Shown here: positions 35,150 to 44,379 of the stretch, in pieces
How positions within the stretch are numbered: the stretch's first letter is position 1
How the letters are laid out: each line of letters opens with the position of its first letter
Origin: Anaerolineae bacterium
GTDB lineage: Bacteria > Chloroflexota > Anaerolineae > Aggregatilineales > Phototrophicaceae
Assembly: GCA_022843745.1 (NCBI GenBank)
Contig: JALHNB010000014.1
Span: 1 to 64,000, forward strand
Reading direction: 5' to 3'
Length of the DNA stretch: 64,000 nucleotides
Position numbers and translations under genes: made by a program
Notes under the pieces: generated by a model
Seen by the model: the letters and a program-made list of their open reading frames with translations, nothing else
Told to the model about the DNA's origin: nothing
The model's database searches: none

Positions 35150-36088
35150 TCACACACTCCGCCCACTGAAAAATCGCATCACCAAATCTTTACGCGCGAA
35201 GAAGATAATGGTCAGCGCGGCGAGAAAGCCGACCAGATGCGCGAGATTATTCACGCCAGATAACTCCGCGCCTTGCTGCATAACCTCGAATGAAGGCAAG
35301 AGTTCGCGGATGAGGAAATAAAACAGGAACGGCCAGGCAGGAATCCGAACCGTCCAGCGCCACATCGGTGCCACACTCAGGCTTTTAGGGGAACCAATCG
35401 CGTGTGCGACGACGACAATCGGCCAGCGGATAATCGACCCCAATCCCCACAGGCAGTTGACCTGCGCACCGGGGAACAGCAGCAAATATGCCCCCATCAG
35501 GCCTGCAATCGCGCCGCTTGCGCCCACACTGGGACGATCAAAATCTGCCGGATTCAGGACACCGCTGCCCAGGTTTGCAACCATGCCTGCCAGCAGATAA
35601 AACATCAGAAAGCGCCAGGGGCCGCAGGCATCCTCTACTCGTCGTCCAAAAGTCCACAGAAAAATCATGTTGCCAAGCAAATGAAACAAGTCAGCGTGCA
35701 TGAACATGCTGGTGAACGTCGTAAAACCACCGATGCTGATCCCTTCGCGCATGTAGGATGTGCGAAAGCCGAACGTCCACACCTGCTGGACAAAGTTATT
35801 GAGCATATCATAACCAGCCGGATCGCCCTCTTCCATTGCTGCGAATCCCTGATAAAGATCGGGCGCTTGCAGGACGATGAAAATCAGCGAATTGAGGATA
35901 ATCAGCGAAATGGTGATATAGGGCAGCGTGCGGTAGCGCACGGTTCCGGTATCACTGAAAGGCATTGGCAGGATAAACGAGCTGATAACGAGCCATAAGA
36001 GAATTTGGAGGATAAAAGACAGGAACAAAAACATTGCGCCAATCATGATTGTTTTTCCTCTACCGCCATTTCGTTTTTCCTCTACCAT
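35150..36088 (-). CDS. rhomboid-family intramembrane serine protease
   Basis: A 312-residue protein with six or seven membrane helices. Signatures: MFMHADLFHLLGNMIFLWTFG, VGASGAIAGLMGAYL with the catalytic Ser, and NNLAHLVGFLAAL with the catalytic His. Rhomboids cut membrane proteins within or near the bilayer. Its ATG overlaps the TPR gene's stop (TGATG). Being last in the large operon, it may process one of its products. Confidence 0.9.
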   Translation of the reverse strand: MVEEKRNGGRGKTIMIGAMFLFLSFILQILLWLVISSFILPMPFSDTGTVRYRTLPYITISLIILNSLIFIVLQAPDLYQGFAAMEEGDPAGYDMLNNFVQQVWTFGFRTSYMREGISIGGFTTFTSMFMHADLFHLLGNMIFLWTFGRRVEDACGPWRFLMFYLLAGMVANLGSGVLNPADFDRPSVGASGAIAGLMGAYLLLFPGAQVNCLWGLGSIIRWPIVVVAHAIGSPKSLSVAPMWRWTVRIPAWPFLFYFLIRELLPSFEVMQQGAELSGVNNLAHLVGFLAALTIIFFARKDLVMRFFSGRSV

Positions 36089-37431
36089 CAACGGCCCATA
36101 AGTAACTCTTCTATCGAAGGGATGTCCGTTGGCGGGACGGGATTCATGAGCAAATTAATTGCCACGCCAAAGACCAGCACGAACGCCGCCACTAACAAGC
36201 CCGCGCCACCGATGCCGATCACGAATCGCAGCCCATCGGGGATAATCGGGAGTTCACTATCCTTGATAATCGGGTCTTCCGCGTCTTCATCTTCTTCGGA
36301 TCGTTTGGCTTTGTCCGGCACAGCGCCGCCCAATATCTTCGCCAGCGGTTTCTGCTGCGGCGATGACGTGGCGGTGACGAGCAAATAGCCACCGATAAAA
36401 GCCAGCAGGATACCGAGCCAGCGTTGCAGGCCAAGATTAAGCAAATCCAGCCCCGCGTCGTGCCACGCCAGCACGATAAAAATCACGGTGATTCCTGCTG
36501 CTTCACGCAGCGCCAATGCCAGACTGCCACGTTCCCGATCACTAAGCATCGGCACATGTTCGAGTAATTTTTTGTCGGCTTCGCGGCCTTCTTTGGTCGT
36601 CGTGCCGAGCCGCGCCGCGCGATCATAATATTTCAGCGCCTCGGCATCACGACCTGCTGCTTTATTCAGATCGCCCATGCGCGTGAGCAGTTTTTGACTT
36701 CTGGGATGCTCCTCGATGACCCCGGACAGCATTTCGAGGGCGCGCATATGCTGTTCCTGATGGATGAAGCGATCAACGATGGATGCAATCATCGTGTCAT
36801 CAGCTTCTGGCAGCCGCACCAGCCGTTCGCCGACGGCTTCCATCTCAGCAAACTCACCTTTATGTTTGGCAATATCCATCGCTGTCAGGTAAATCGAAGG
36901 GTGATGTGTGCCAGCGTCCATCGCCCGCCAGACCAACTCACGCGCATCGTCAATATATTTCAGGCGGGAGAGGTAGCCGACGGCGTTGCGCATCGCGATT
37001 TCATGATCGACCTGAACATCCAGCACGCCCACCCACTTTTCAATCGCACCCTCGACATTGCCAGCCTCGACCAGATCATCGGCCTCTTTGAGCATGGCTC
37101 GGAGACGTTTTTCTTCAGTGAGCGAGAGTTTACGATTTGCCCGCGTGTCCGGCTTTTTCTCATCACCCGTTGATACCGATGCGCTGCCACCGTTAAGCTG
37201 GCGCTTGAGCGATAGCGCCAGCTCGTTGGCGGGATTGATGGCTAACGCGCGGTCAACGCATTGTAAGCGTTTTTGAGGATCGGAGATCGTGCGTGCCAGC
37301 CACAGCCAGGCCATTTCGTTCTGTGGATCGAGTCGCAGGGATTCGGTCAATAATCGCCGTGCTTCTCCTGCATCCTTGCGTTCACGTAAAGCCAGAACAC
37401 CCTCGCGAAAAAGCGACTGTGCCTCGTTCAT
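36088..37431 (-). CDS. TPR-repeat membrane protein
   Basis: A 447-residue protein. Residues about 1-65 and 105-285 hold TPR repeats (EAQSLFREGVLALRERKD, AWLWLARTISDPQKRLQCVD, AEALKYYDRAARLG). Membrane helices follow near 305-350 and 405-435, separated by an acidic linker with SEEDEDAED. It starts at the ATG at 37431 with AAAGGG eight bases upstream. The TPR face should be cytoplasmic and could recruit the MoxR/DUF58 proteins to the membrane; this is inference. Confidence 0.82.
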   Translation of the reverse strand: MNEAQSLFREGVLALRERKDAGEARRLLTESLRLDPQNEMAWLWLARTISDPQKRLQCVDRALAINPANELALSLKRQLNGGSASVSTGDEKKPDTRANRKLSLTEEKRLRAMLKEADDLVEAGNVEGAIEKWVGVLDVQVDHEIAMRNAVGYLSRLKYIDDARELVWRAMDAGTHHPSIYLTAMDIAKHKGEFAEMEAVGERLVRLPEADDTMIASIVDRFIHQEQHMRALEMLSGVIEEHPRSQKLLTRMGDLNKAAGRDAEALKYYDRAARLGTTTKEGREADKKLLEHVPMLSDRERGSLALALREAAGITVIFIVLAWHDAGLDLLNLGLQRWLGILLAFIGGYLLVTATSSPQQKPLAKILGGAVPDKAKRSEEDEDAEDPIIKDSELPIIPDGLRFVIGIGGAGLLVAAFVLVFGVAINLLMNPVPPTDIPSIEELLMGR

Positions 37432-37582
37432 TGCCAATACCCTTTATTTGCGCACACTTCTACTTTCAATTATATGCAAAGCGAAAATAATCGGCGAAAA
37501 GATTCGGATGAAATTGGCGTGAAAATTGTAAAGGATACTGGACAAAAGACACCTTGCGCCAAAACAGTGCCCTTTCCAGAAA

Positions 37583-40489
37583 TTACTTGCGCTCTTTACG
37601 CCGCTTCAACAGTTCACTGGCGACGTTCGCACCTTCTTCGCGTTGTAGTGGGTTGATCGGATCAAAACGTGGCTTTTCACCGGGGGGTGCCGGCTCAAGC
37701 GTTGGCGTTTCACGTTCCGTGCGCGATTTGTCACGATTGATGCGCAGGGCGCTGATGCTGCTCTCGGCGGGTGCGCCAATATCTTCAGCACGTTGGCGGC
37801 CTCGTTCCTTCGCGCCGATTAAGGATGATAAACGCTCCGACGGCCCCTCTGCCATGACTGGGACACGGCCAAAAATCGCCATCCGCGCCCGACGCAGATC
37901 GCTGAGGGTGATAATCAGGCGGCGAACGGCGATGTCAAACGGCAGCAGCAGCAAAACGATCAGCAAAAACCAGGGCCAGAGCGGAGTACGGGCATTTTGC
38001 GCGATGAGATTATGTTCAAACGGCAGCATCGGGTCTTCGAGCATATCGCGCCCGTTGGTCAGCCCCGCCATATCGCGCAAGAGATTCAAATCGACACCGC
38101 GATTCAGAATATTGTATTCCGACGAATAACTCATCACCCAACCTGCGCGTTGGCTGACCTCAATCGACTGGTCGTTAACGATCCCTTGCCCGTTCACACC
38201 CAGAAAATAAGCGCCTTCCTGCTGAGGTGTGAAAACGGCTTCGTAACGCCCCGGCGCGACCTGTCGCAGCAGCAGCGGTTCTCTAGGAGGGTCGTTGGGC
38301 GATAATCGCGCTGAATCGGTGACAGTAAGCCCCATATTCAGCCCATTCATAAATTGTCCAGCATCGTCTCGTGCATCAATTACCACACGCGCCTGTTCGC
38401 CCTCCAGCACCACGCGCATTTCCAGATTATTTGACCCGCCTTCAGTGATCGTCCAGCGGATTGCCTGACTCCAGAAGCGAATATAATTGTCCCATGTTAC
38501 CCATTGCGCTCCCCAGCGTGCCGTTGCATCGCTGGTAAAAGCTACCGCGCGTCCTAAACCATATTGCCAGGAAGCCAGAATGGGGTCGTTATAGGGCGCT
38601 GGCCCGCGCAAAATGACTTGTGCCGTGCGTTTGGGTGTGGTCGCTATATAACCGAGAAGCTGCGGCGCAGAATTGATACCCTCCATAATCGGACTGCTGT
38701 TCGAAAGCGAGGGAACAAAAGCGTCTTCCAGAATGTAGGAGCGCGTAGCCAGAACGGTTTCCAGCGTAAAAATCGTTGGAATACTTTCGACATTGGTCAC
38801 GGCATGAAAATTCCCCTGACCGACTTCCGCCATTTCACCGAGAAAAGGTGGCGCACCGCCGCCAATCGAGATCACCGACGTTGTGATGCCCGCTTCGTCA
38901 TAAAGCTGTTGGGTGAGTTCAACCAGATTACGTGGATTCGCGCCGCCGTCTGTGAGCAGAATAATATGCTTGCGTTCCGAAGGGTCGTTGATGAGATCAC
39001 GCGCGACCAGTGTCATCCCGGCCAGAATATCCGTCCCACCGCTGGCACGCAGCGAAGCAACCTGACGTTGCAGGGCAACACGATCATAAACGGGCTGGAT
39101 GTCGGCAATCCAGTAACCCACCGAGTCGAACGACACTACTCCGGCGCGGTCTGAGGGCTGAAGAAAATCAATCGAGCGGATAATGGCTTCTTTCGCCAGT
39201 TCGATATTGGGGATGTCGCCATCGCCCGGAACGCCCATGCTGCCAGAACGGTCAATCAGATAAGCGATGGTCAACTGTGGCAAGCGCTGTTGATCGCGAA
39301 TCTGCATTTCGACAGGCAGTGTCTCTTCCAGCGGCGTTTGGAAATAGCCTCCCGCGCCATAAGAATCCGGCCCGCCAATGACAATCAAACCGCCACCCAG
39401 GTCTCTGACATAAGTTTGCAGCGTTTCCATACGCTCCGGGGAAAGGGTCGTTGCCGGAACATTCGCCAGTATTACGCTGTCGTATTCGAGCAGTGGTGCC
39501 AGCCCAATAGGTATGTCATTCGGGCCAGTTCGGTCAACGGTTACTCCTGCTTCTTCCAGCGCGGGGATAAGATACTGCGTTTCATCATCGGATGTACCCA
39601 CCACCAGGACGCGCGGTGGACCGATCACCTGGCTAAATGCCGAAAGCTCATTGTTCTGGTAAAAATTATCGCCGCTGACAGGCTCGACCTGAATACGAAA
39701 ATCTTTGAAGCCGGTCTCCGCGCCTGCCAACGTCAGTGTTTTGCTATTTGACCCGGCGCGTAGATTGGCGATTTCCTGATGAATGATCTGCCCGGATGCC
39801 TGTATCGTAATACGTGCGGAAGTGTCTTCTTCGGCATCAATCGTCCAGCTCAGATCAAAAGGCTGTCCGGCGGTCACACCTGTCGGCACGTTCAACTCCG
39901 TCACCTGCACCTCTGGCCCCGGTGCCTGGGAAAACGCGGCATAGCTGATCTCTACACCTGCCGCTGCTGCCAACCGCACTGCCGCGTCGGTATCGCCCAC
40001 AGTTGGACGACCATCGGTCAGGATTACCATGCGTTTTGCCGCGTCATTTGGGAAAAGTGCCAATCCCAGACGGATCGCCTCGGCAATATCGGTATTGCTT
40101 TTGGTCGGCGCGGATTGGATCGCTGGCAGTTCGCGCACGGCATTAACGGGATGTTCCGGCACAGAATTCGCGCCGAATACAATCACGCCAGAGACATCAT
40201 CCGGTCCCATGCTTTGCAGCGATTCGCGCACATATTCCAGTTGAGCATCCTGAATTTCCGGGCCGATACTGTCGGAGACATCCACCAGAAAAATCACGGC
40301 TAATTTATCAGCGGCACGGCTGATTTGTGTCCCCGCAAGCGCCAACACTGTCAGCGCCATGATCGCGACTCGCAGCGTGAGGCTGATCCCGTCACGGCGA
40401 CGACGATAGGCATGACGCGGCCAGCCGATATACAACACAATCGGGATCGCTAACAATAAAACCAGAGCCAACGGATTTGTAAATGACAT
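37583..40489 (-). CDS. BatA-like membrane protein with two VWA domains
   Basis: A 968-residue protein. N-terminal helices (about 5-25 and 38-55) match the aerotolerance-type region. VWA 1 follows (about 62-190; MIDAS DVSDS at 70-74), a CARF/Ig-like segment, a GATase1-like module (about 290-395; GGGLIVIGGPDSYGAGG), then VWA 2 (about 403-570; DRSGS at 413-417). A beta region and one more helix (about 845-865) lead to a charged tail. Both MIDAS sites look able to bind metal. Two VWA domains around a GATase-like fold is a rare layout. Confidence 0.88.
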   Translation of the reverse strand: MSFTNPLALVLLLAIPIVLYIGWPRHAYRRRRDGISLTLRVAIMALTVLALAGTQISRAADKLAVIFLVDVSDSIGPEIQDAQLEYVRESLQSMGPDDVSGVIVFGANSVPEHPVNAVRELPAIQSAPTKSNTDIAEAIRLGLALFPNDAAKRMVILTDGRPTVGDTDAAVRLAAAAGVEISYAAFSQAPGPEVQVTELNVPTGVTAGQPFDLSWTIDAEEDTSARITIQASGQIIHQEIANLRAGSNSKTLTLAGAETGFKDFRIQVEPVSGDNFYQNNELSAFSQVIGPPRVLVVGTSDDETQYLIPALEEAGVTVDRTGPNDIPIGLAPLLEYDSVILANVPATTLSPERMETLQTYVRDLGGGLIVIGGPDSYGAGGYFQTPLEETLPVEMQIRDQQRLPQLTIAYLIDRSGSMGVPGDGDIPNIELAKEAIIRSIDFLQPSDRAGVVSFDSVGYWIADIQPVYDRVALQRQVASLRASGGTDILAGMTLVARDLINDPSERKHIILLTDGGANPRNLVELTQQLYDEAGITTSVISIGGGAPPFLGEMAEVGQGNFHAVTNVESIPTIFTLETVLATRSYILEDAFVPSLSNSSPIMEGINSAPQLLGYIATTPKRTAQVILRGPAPYNDPILASWQYGLGRAVAFTSDATARWGAQWVTWDNYIRFWSQAIRWTITEGGSNNLEMRVVLEGEQARVVIDARDDAGQFMNGLNMGLTVTDSARLSPNDPPREPLLLRQVAPGRYEAVFTPQQEGAYFLGVNGQGIVNDQSIEVSQRAGWVMSYSSEYNILNRGVDLNLLRDMAGLTNGRDMLEDPMLPFEHNLIAQNARTPLWPWFLLIVLLLLPFDIAVRRLIITLSDLRRARMAIFGRVPVMAEGPSERLSSLIGAKERGRQRAEDIGAPAESSISALRINRDKSRTERETPTLEPAPPGEKPRFDPINPLQREEGANVASELLKRRKERK

Positions 40490-40528
40490 GATCGCAAATC
40501 TCGATCTTCTATCTATATCAGGTTGGTT

Positions 40529-40548
40529 GTAGGGGCGACTGCCCCTAC
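40529..40548 (+). repeat. GTAGGGGC-type palindromic repeat, copy 7
   Basis: GTAGGGGCGACTGCCCCTAC: the minimal form of the family, between the two VWA genes inside the operon. Confidence 0.8.
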
Positions 40549-40551
40549 GAA

Positions 40552-40619
40552 TATTCTGCTAAACATTGGCGCGTCGTGTCACCAGTATTTTGCTAAACAT
40601 TAGCGCGTCGCGTCACGGG
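40552..40619 (-). repeat. 34-bp tandem duplication of the BatA-like gene's 3' end
   Basis: Copies at 40586-40619 (in the gene) and 40552-40585 (past the stop). Both read VTRRANV-stop on the reverse strand. Within those codons the only differences are synonymous (ACG/ACA and GCT/GCC). Confidence 0.85.
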
Positions 40620-42503
40620 ACGCATGATCGTCGGTGTGCGCAAACGCTGATGATAAACGTACCACTCGATCAGTAAAATGAGCAGCCCTAACAACGCCGC
40701 CAGCGGCCAGAACTCTAGCTGACCCACGTCCTCGCGCTCGCCGGGGGTAATCGTCGCGCTGCCCAGGGTGATGGTGTCGTGTGGTGTGATGTCGCTTTCC
40801 TGGGGTTCGAACAAATTAACCACGAATGGCTGATTTTGTTCGACAACTTCATCTTTTATCACATCAAGTGCATAGATGCCTGTCAGACTCGTTTCGGCAT
40901 AGATAATCGACTGGCGATCAATCGCTATCGTGCGCTCCGAGCCATTCGGTAAACTGATTTGCAGGCTGTCTGCCGTCAGCGGCGGGTAGATCATCAATGA
41001 TTCGCCCACGTTCAAGCCGTTGGGTACGGAAATGATGTTTTGCGGCGAGTACCAATTCATCAGATTCGACATCAGCACCGGCCAGGTGATTTGTAATGGC
41101 AGGTCAGAATTGTGAAGGTCAAATGTCAAAATCGCAACCTGTCGTCCATCAATCTCACCCGCCAGCAGCAGCGGGCCTTCATCCGCATTAATGAGAGGAT
41201 TCGCCCAATCTGCGCCGCTGATTTCGCGGAACGACAGCACATGCACATCCTGAAAATCGACAAACGCCATGCGCGGATCATTGGTCTGAACGAGCGGATT
41301 GGTCATTGTCTCGTTTTCCGCGCCTACAGTAAATAAATCGGTACTGCGCGGCGGGTTGATAATCAAAAGATCGCCTTCAGGCAGCGTGGCAGGCAGCCAT
41401 CCATCCAGAATATAGAGGTCATAGGTTTCCTGCGAGGGCAAACCCCGCGCCAGATCGCCTTTAAAACCCTGGATTGACGGCAAGCTGTTCAAGACCTGCT
41501 CGATGAATAGATTACCCGGTGTCATCAGCAATACGCGGCGGTTGGCTGCTCCGCTGGAAATTGCCCACGCCGTGTTATCTTCCGCGAGATAATCCGAAAC
41601 TTGTGTACTGCTTGAGGGAATCACACTCGCTTCAATGACCGCAAAATTATCTTGCAGGTCTTCATAGACCAGCGAGACATTATTATGCGCTGGAATTGTA
41701 TAAAAATCCGATGCGGTCAGTGTCGAATCGATGCTCATGCTGAATACGACTTCGGCCTCTTCATCACCGTAATTCGTGATTTGCGCGAATAGCTGGGGAC
41801 TCTGGTTGGGCAGTACGCTGGTCGCCAACGCCGTAATCGCGATATTGCTGCTGGACTGACCGACAGGCAAATAGGTCACTTTTCCAGGCACATTGGGCAG
41901 CAGTGCGGGATCGCCCAATCCGCCGTCGCTGATGATGACCACGTTGAAGTCTGTCGCGCCTACCGAGCTACCAATCGCCAATGTCAGTGCGCCACTCCAA
42001 TCCGCGCGAGCCTGACTCGGCTGTGCGCTGCTGATGGCTGTGCGCAGCGCGAGGGGATCATTGGTCGATGTAGCGATAACTTCTGGCACATCTGTTACGC
42101 GGATGACGGTCATCGTATTGGAAGCGGACATCGTATCCACCTCACCGAGCGCCTGACGTTTGGCATCTTCAAAGCGTGATGTGCCGTTAATATCTGTGGC
42201 GTTCATGCTGGCAGAAGCATCCAGCAGCAGCACGATTTGACCCGTCCCAGCGGCGGGAACGGTGATAAATGGACGTGCCAGTGCAAAGATCAAGGCCAAT
42301 AAAATAAGCAATTGTAAAAGCAGGAGCAGATTTCGCTTGAGACGCTGCCAGGGTGTGTTGGCCTCATTGTCCTTGAGAAGCTGCTGCCACAGAAATGTGC
42401 TGGATACCAGCACCTCACGACGGCGCAAGCGCAGCATATACATGAGGATGATGGGGATGGCGAGTGCAGCGCCGATGAAGGCCAGGGGCGTTAAGAATGA
42501 CAT
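40593..42503 (-). CDS. BatA-like VWA membrane protein
   Basis: A 636-residue protein. The N-terminal pair of helices with LRLRRREVLVSSTFLWQQLLKD matches the BatA/aerotolerance N-domain. The VWA domain has MIDAS DASAS at 95-99 and VVIISDGG. The central region (about 225-560) is Ig-like and GATase-like; a single helix (about 603-622) is near the end. VWA MIDAS proteins are the usual partners of MoxR ATPases. The operon spacing to DUF58 is broken by a GxxExxY cassette. Confidence 0.88.
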   Translation of the reverse strand: MSFLTPLAFIGAALAIPIILMYMLRLRRREVLVSSTFLWQQLLKDNEANTPWQRLKRNLLLLLQLLILLALIFALARPFITVPAAGTGQIVLLLDASASMNATDINGTSRFEDAKRQALGEVDTMSASNTMTVIRVTDVPEVIATSTNDPLALRTAISSAQPSQARADWSGALTLAIGSSVGATDFNVVIISDGGLGDPALLPNVPGKVTYLPVGQSSSNIAITALATSVLPNQSPQLFAQITNYGDEEAEVVFSMSIDSTLTASDFYTIPAHNNVSLVYEDLQDNFAVIEASVIPSSSTQVSDYLAEDNTAWAISSGAANRRVLLMTPGNLFIEQVLNSLPSIQGFKGDLARGLPSQETYDLYILDGWLPATLPEGDLLIINPPRSTDLFTVGAENETMTNPLVQTNDPRMAFVDFQDVHVLSFREISGADWANPLINADEGPLLLAGEIDGRQVAILTFDLHNSDLPLQITWPVLMSNLMNWYSPQNIISVPNGLNVGESLMIYPPLTADSLQISLPNGSERTIAIDRQSIIYAETSLTGIYALDVIKDEVVEQNQPFVVNLFEPQESDITPHDTITLGSATITPGEREDVGQLEFWPLAALLGLLILLIEWYVYHQRLRTPTIMRPVTRRANV

Positions 42504-42518
42504 GAGTCAGAGTCCATT

Positions 42519-43000
42519 AAAAACTTAACGCAAAGGCGCAGGGAAGCAAAGGCGCAGGGAGCGTTTAATATCATAATCCATTGACCACTCGACGTATACC
42601 ATTCTTAACGAGCTTTTCACCGAAATTAATCACTAATCCGAGTTTCATTTGCGTCAGCCGAAGATAAGTCAAGGTTTGAGCCTCAAATATTGGATTGTAT
42701 TCAATTGTTGCTTTGCACTCAACGATAACCAAATTATTCACCGTTACATCAATTCTCAAAGGCGTAGCGAGAACGATGCCTTTGTAGTCTATCGATAGAA
42801 TTTTTTGTCTCTCGACTGTGAAACCCTGCTGTCTGAGTTCATAAACCAATGCTTCTTCGTACACACTTTCCAATAGTCCCGGCCCACCCAATGTTCGGTG
42901 AACTTCAATCGCAGCTACCACAATTTGACCACTGATCTCATTTTCTTTCATAAAAATTTCTCTGCGTCTTTGCTCCTCTGCATCTCTGCGTTGAGTTTTT
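42519..43000 (-). mobile_element. GxxExxY cassette with terminal inverted repeats
   Basis: Left end 42519-42563 (AAAAACTTAACGCAAAGGCG...) and right end 42956-43000, whose reverse complement begins AAAAACTCAACGCAGAGATG. The ends match over about 45 bp with mostly A/G and C/T differences. The only gene inside is the GxxExxY ORF. The unit sits between the BatA-like and DUF58 genes of the large operon. No target-site duplication can be assigned. Confidence 0.65.
42571..42951 (-). CDS. GxxExxY protein (PDDEXK-like)
   Basis: A 126-residue protein of the GxxExxY family. The naming motif is GLLESVYEEAL. Downstream IDVTVNNLVIVECKATIEYNP contains the D-x(n)-ExK layout of PD-(D/E)XK nucleases, and AQTLTYLRLTQMKLGLVINFG is the conserved C-terminus. 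These genes are related to ORFs in 23S rRNA intervening sequences. The gene lies between inverted repeats, which supports a mobile history. Confidence 0.9.
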   Translation of the reverse strand: MKENEISGQIVVAAIEVHRTLGGPGLLESVYEEALVYELRQQGFTVERQKILSIDYKGIVLATPLRIDVTVNNLVIVECKATIEYNPIFEAQTLTYLRLTQMKLGLVINFGEKLVKNGIRRVVNGL

Positions 43001-43023
43001 AATTTTGCGTTTTTCTTCTTGCC

Positions 43024-43923
43024 TTACTTCAACAATCCCAGCCGCCGCATATCCTGCAAAATCAGCTTTTCCCAGGTGACGCTGGTATCCACCATCAGGT
43101 AATGTGCGCCACGTTTGCGACAGTCTGCGCGGATTTCTTCACGCCAGGCTTCCAAACGCCGCATGTACATTTCGCGCATGGAGGCATCAATAGTGACTTC
43201 CTGTGGTTGTCCGGTTTCGGCATCAATGAGTCGCAAATCTCCTGCCATTGGGGGTTCCAATTCTTCCGGCGCGAGAACATGGATCATGACCACCTCGTAG
43301 CCACGTCCCATCAGTGCGTTGATTCCGTCCAGATAGCCGGACGGCGAAAACATATCGCTGATGATAAAGCACAACCCAGGTCGCCGCGCCCGCAGCGCAT
43401 AATTAATGAGAACCGGATTGAGGTCGGTGACACCCTGGGCTTTTAATCCGCTCATAAATTTGAGCATGGGGATGCCTTGCACCTGCCCACGCGCCGGGCC
43501 AAAGCTATCTGCGCCGGAGTCGCTGACCGCCGTCACCATCATACGGTCATTGCTTGTGAGCGAGGTGTAGGCCAAACCCGCCGCCAGCCGCCGCGCAAAA
43601 GTGAATTTGTTATGCTCCGCGCTCTCGTCCTTCGGCCAATCCATGCTGGCGGACGTGTCGAGGATGATATGGACGGCTAAATCTTCTTCGTCTTCGAGCA
43701 GTTTGATGTACGGACGCTGCAAACGGGCAAAGACATTCCAATCCAGCCGCCGCAGGTCATCGCCGCGCGTATAATTGCGATAATCGGCAAACTCGATGCT
43801 CGTGCCGCGCTTCGTAGAACGGCGTTCGCCTTTCATCGCCCCGGCGCGTACCCGTGACGACCACAGCATCACCTGTTCGAGTTTGCGTCGCGTTTTCTCG
43901 TCAAATACTTTGTCGTCGGCCAT
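43024..43923 (-). CDS. DUF58 protein
   Basis: A 299-residue DUF58 protein: GTSIEFADYRNYTRGDDLRRLDW and NVFARLQRPYIKLLEDEEDL form the family signature, followed by a VWA-like part with LDTSASMDW. No membrane helix is present. DUF58 proteins are partners of MoxR ATPases in a chaperone-type system; the MoxR gene is upstream, separated by two GNAT genes. Confidence 0.92.
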   Translation of the reverse strand: MADDKVFDEKTRRKLEQVMLWSSRVRAGAMKGERRSTKRGTSIEFADYRNYTRGDDLRRLDWNVFARLQRPYIKLLEDEEDLAVHIILDTSASMDWPKDESAEHNKFTFARRLAAGLAYTSLTSNDRMMVTAVSDSGADSFGPARGQVQGIPMLKFMSGLKAQGVTDLNPVLINYALRARRPGLCFIISDMFSPSGYLDGINALMGRGYEVVMIHVLAPEELEPPMAGDLRLIDAETGQPQEVTIDASMREMYMRRLEAWREEIRADCRKRGAHYLMVDTSVTWEKLILQDMRRLGLLK

Positions 43924-43924
43924 T

Positions 43925-44374
43925 TCAGTTCACCTTCAGGCGATAAACCATTTCGCCTTGCCCGATACCTGTGTCTTCGAACCCTAAATTCACATAAAGC
44001 GCTTTTGCGTCCGCATTGTCGAGCGCAAAACAGACGTAAACAGCATCGCAATTTGTCTCTGCTTTAAGGCGCTCAACAGCCTGCTGCATTCCTGCTCTGG
44101 CATAACCCCGTCGTTGATAATTTTGATCCACCATCAAACGGACGATTTCCCACCATGTTGAGCCTCGATAATTAACGAAGCCATACATGACAAAACCGAC
44201 GGGGGTGTCGTCATCGTAAATGCCGAACGGCGCAAACCGATGCTCTGGCTCATAATGCGCTTGTACGATCGAATAAGCATTTGAGGCGACAAGATGCCTC
44301 TGATGGTCAGCAACACTGAGCCGCGAAACTTCATCCCAATTATCTTTGGTGATTGCTCGAAGGGTTGTCGCCAT
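43925..44374 (-). CDS. GNAT acetyltransferase, paralogue A
   Basis: A 149-residue GNAT of the spermidine-acetyltransferase-like group: MATTLRAITKDNWDEV, PVGFVMYGFVNY, IVRLMVDQNYQRRGYARAGMQQ as the CoA loop, and ALYVNLGFEDTG. It is a tandem paralogue of the upstream gene and lies one base before the DUF58 start. Both are probably passengers in the MoxR-DUF58 operon. Confidence 0.88.
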   Translation of the reverse strand: MATTLRAITKDNWDEVSRLSVADHQRHLVASNAYSIVQAHYEPEHRFAPFGIYDDDTPVGFVMYGFVNYRGSTWWEIVRLMVDQNYQRRGYARAGMQQAVERLKAETNCDAVYVCFALDNADAKALYVNLGFEDTGIGQGEMVYRLKVN

Positions 44375-44379
44375 GCTGT

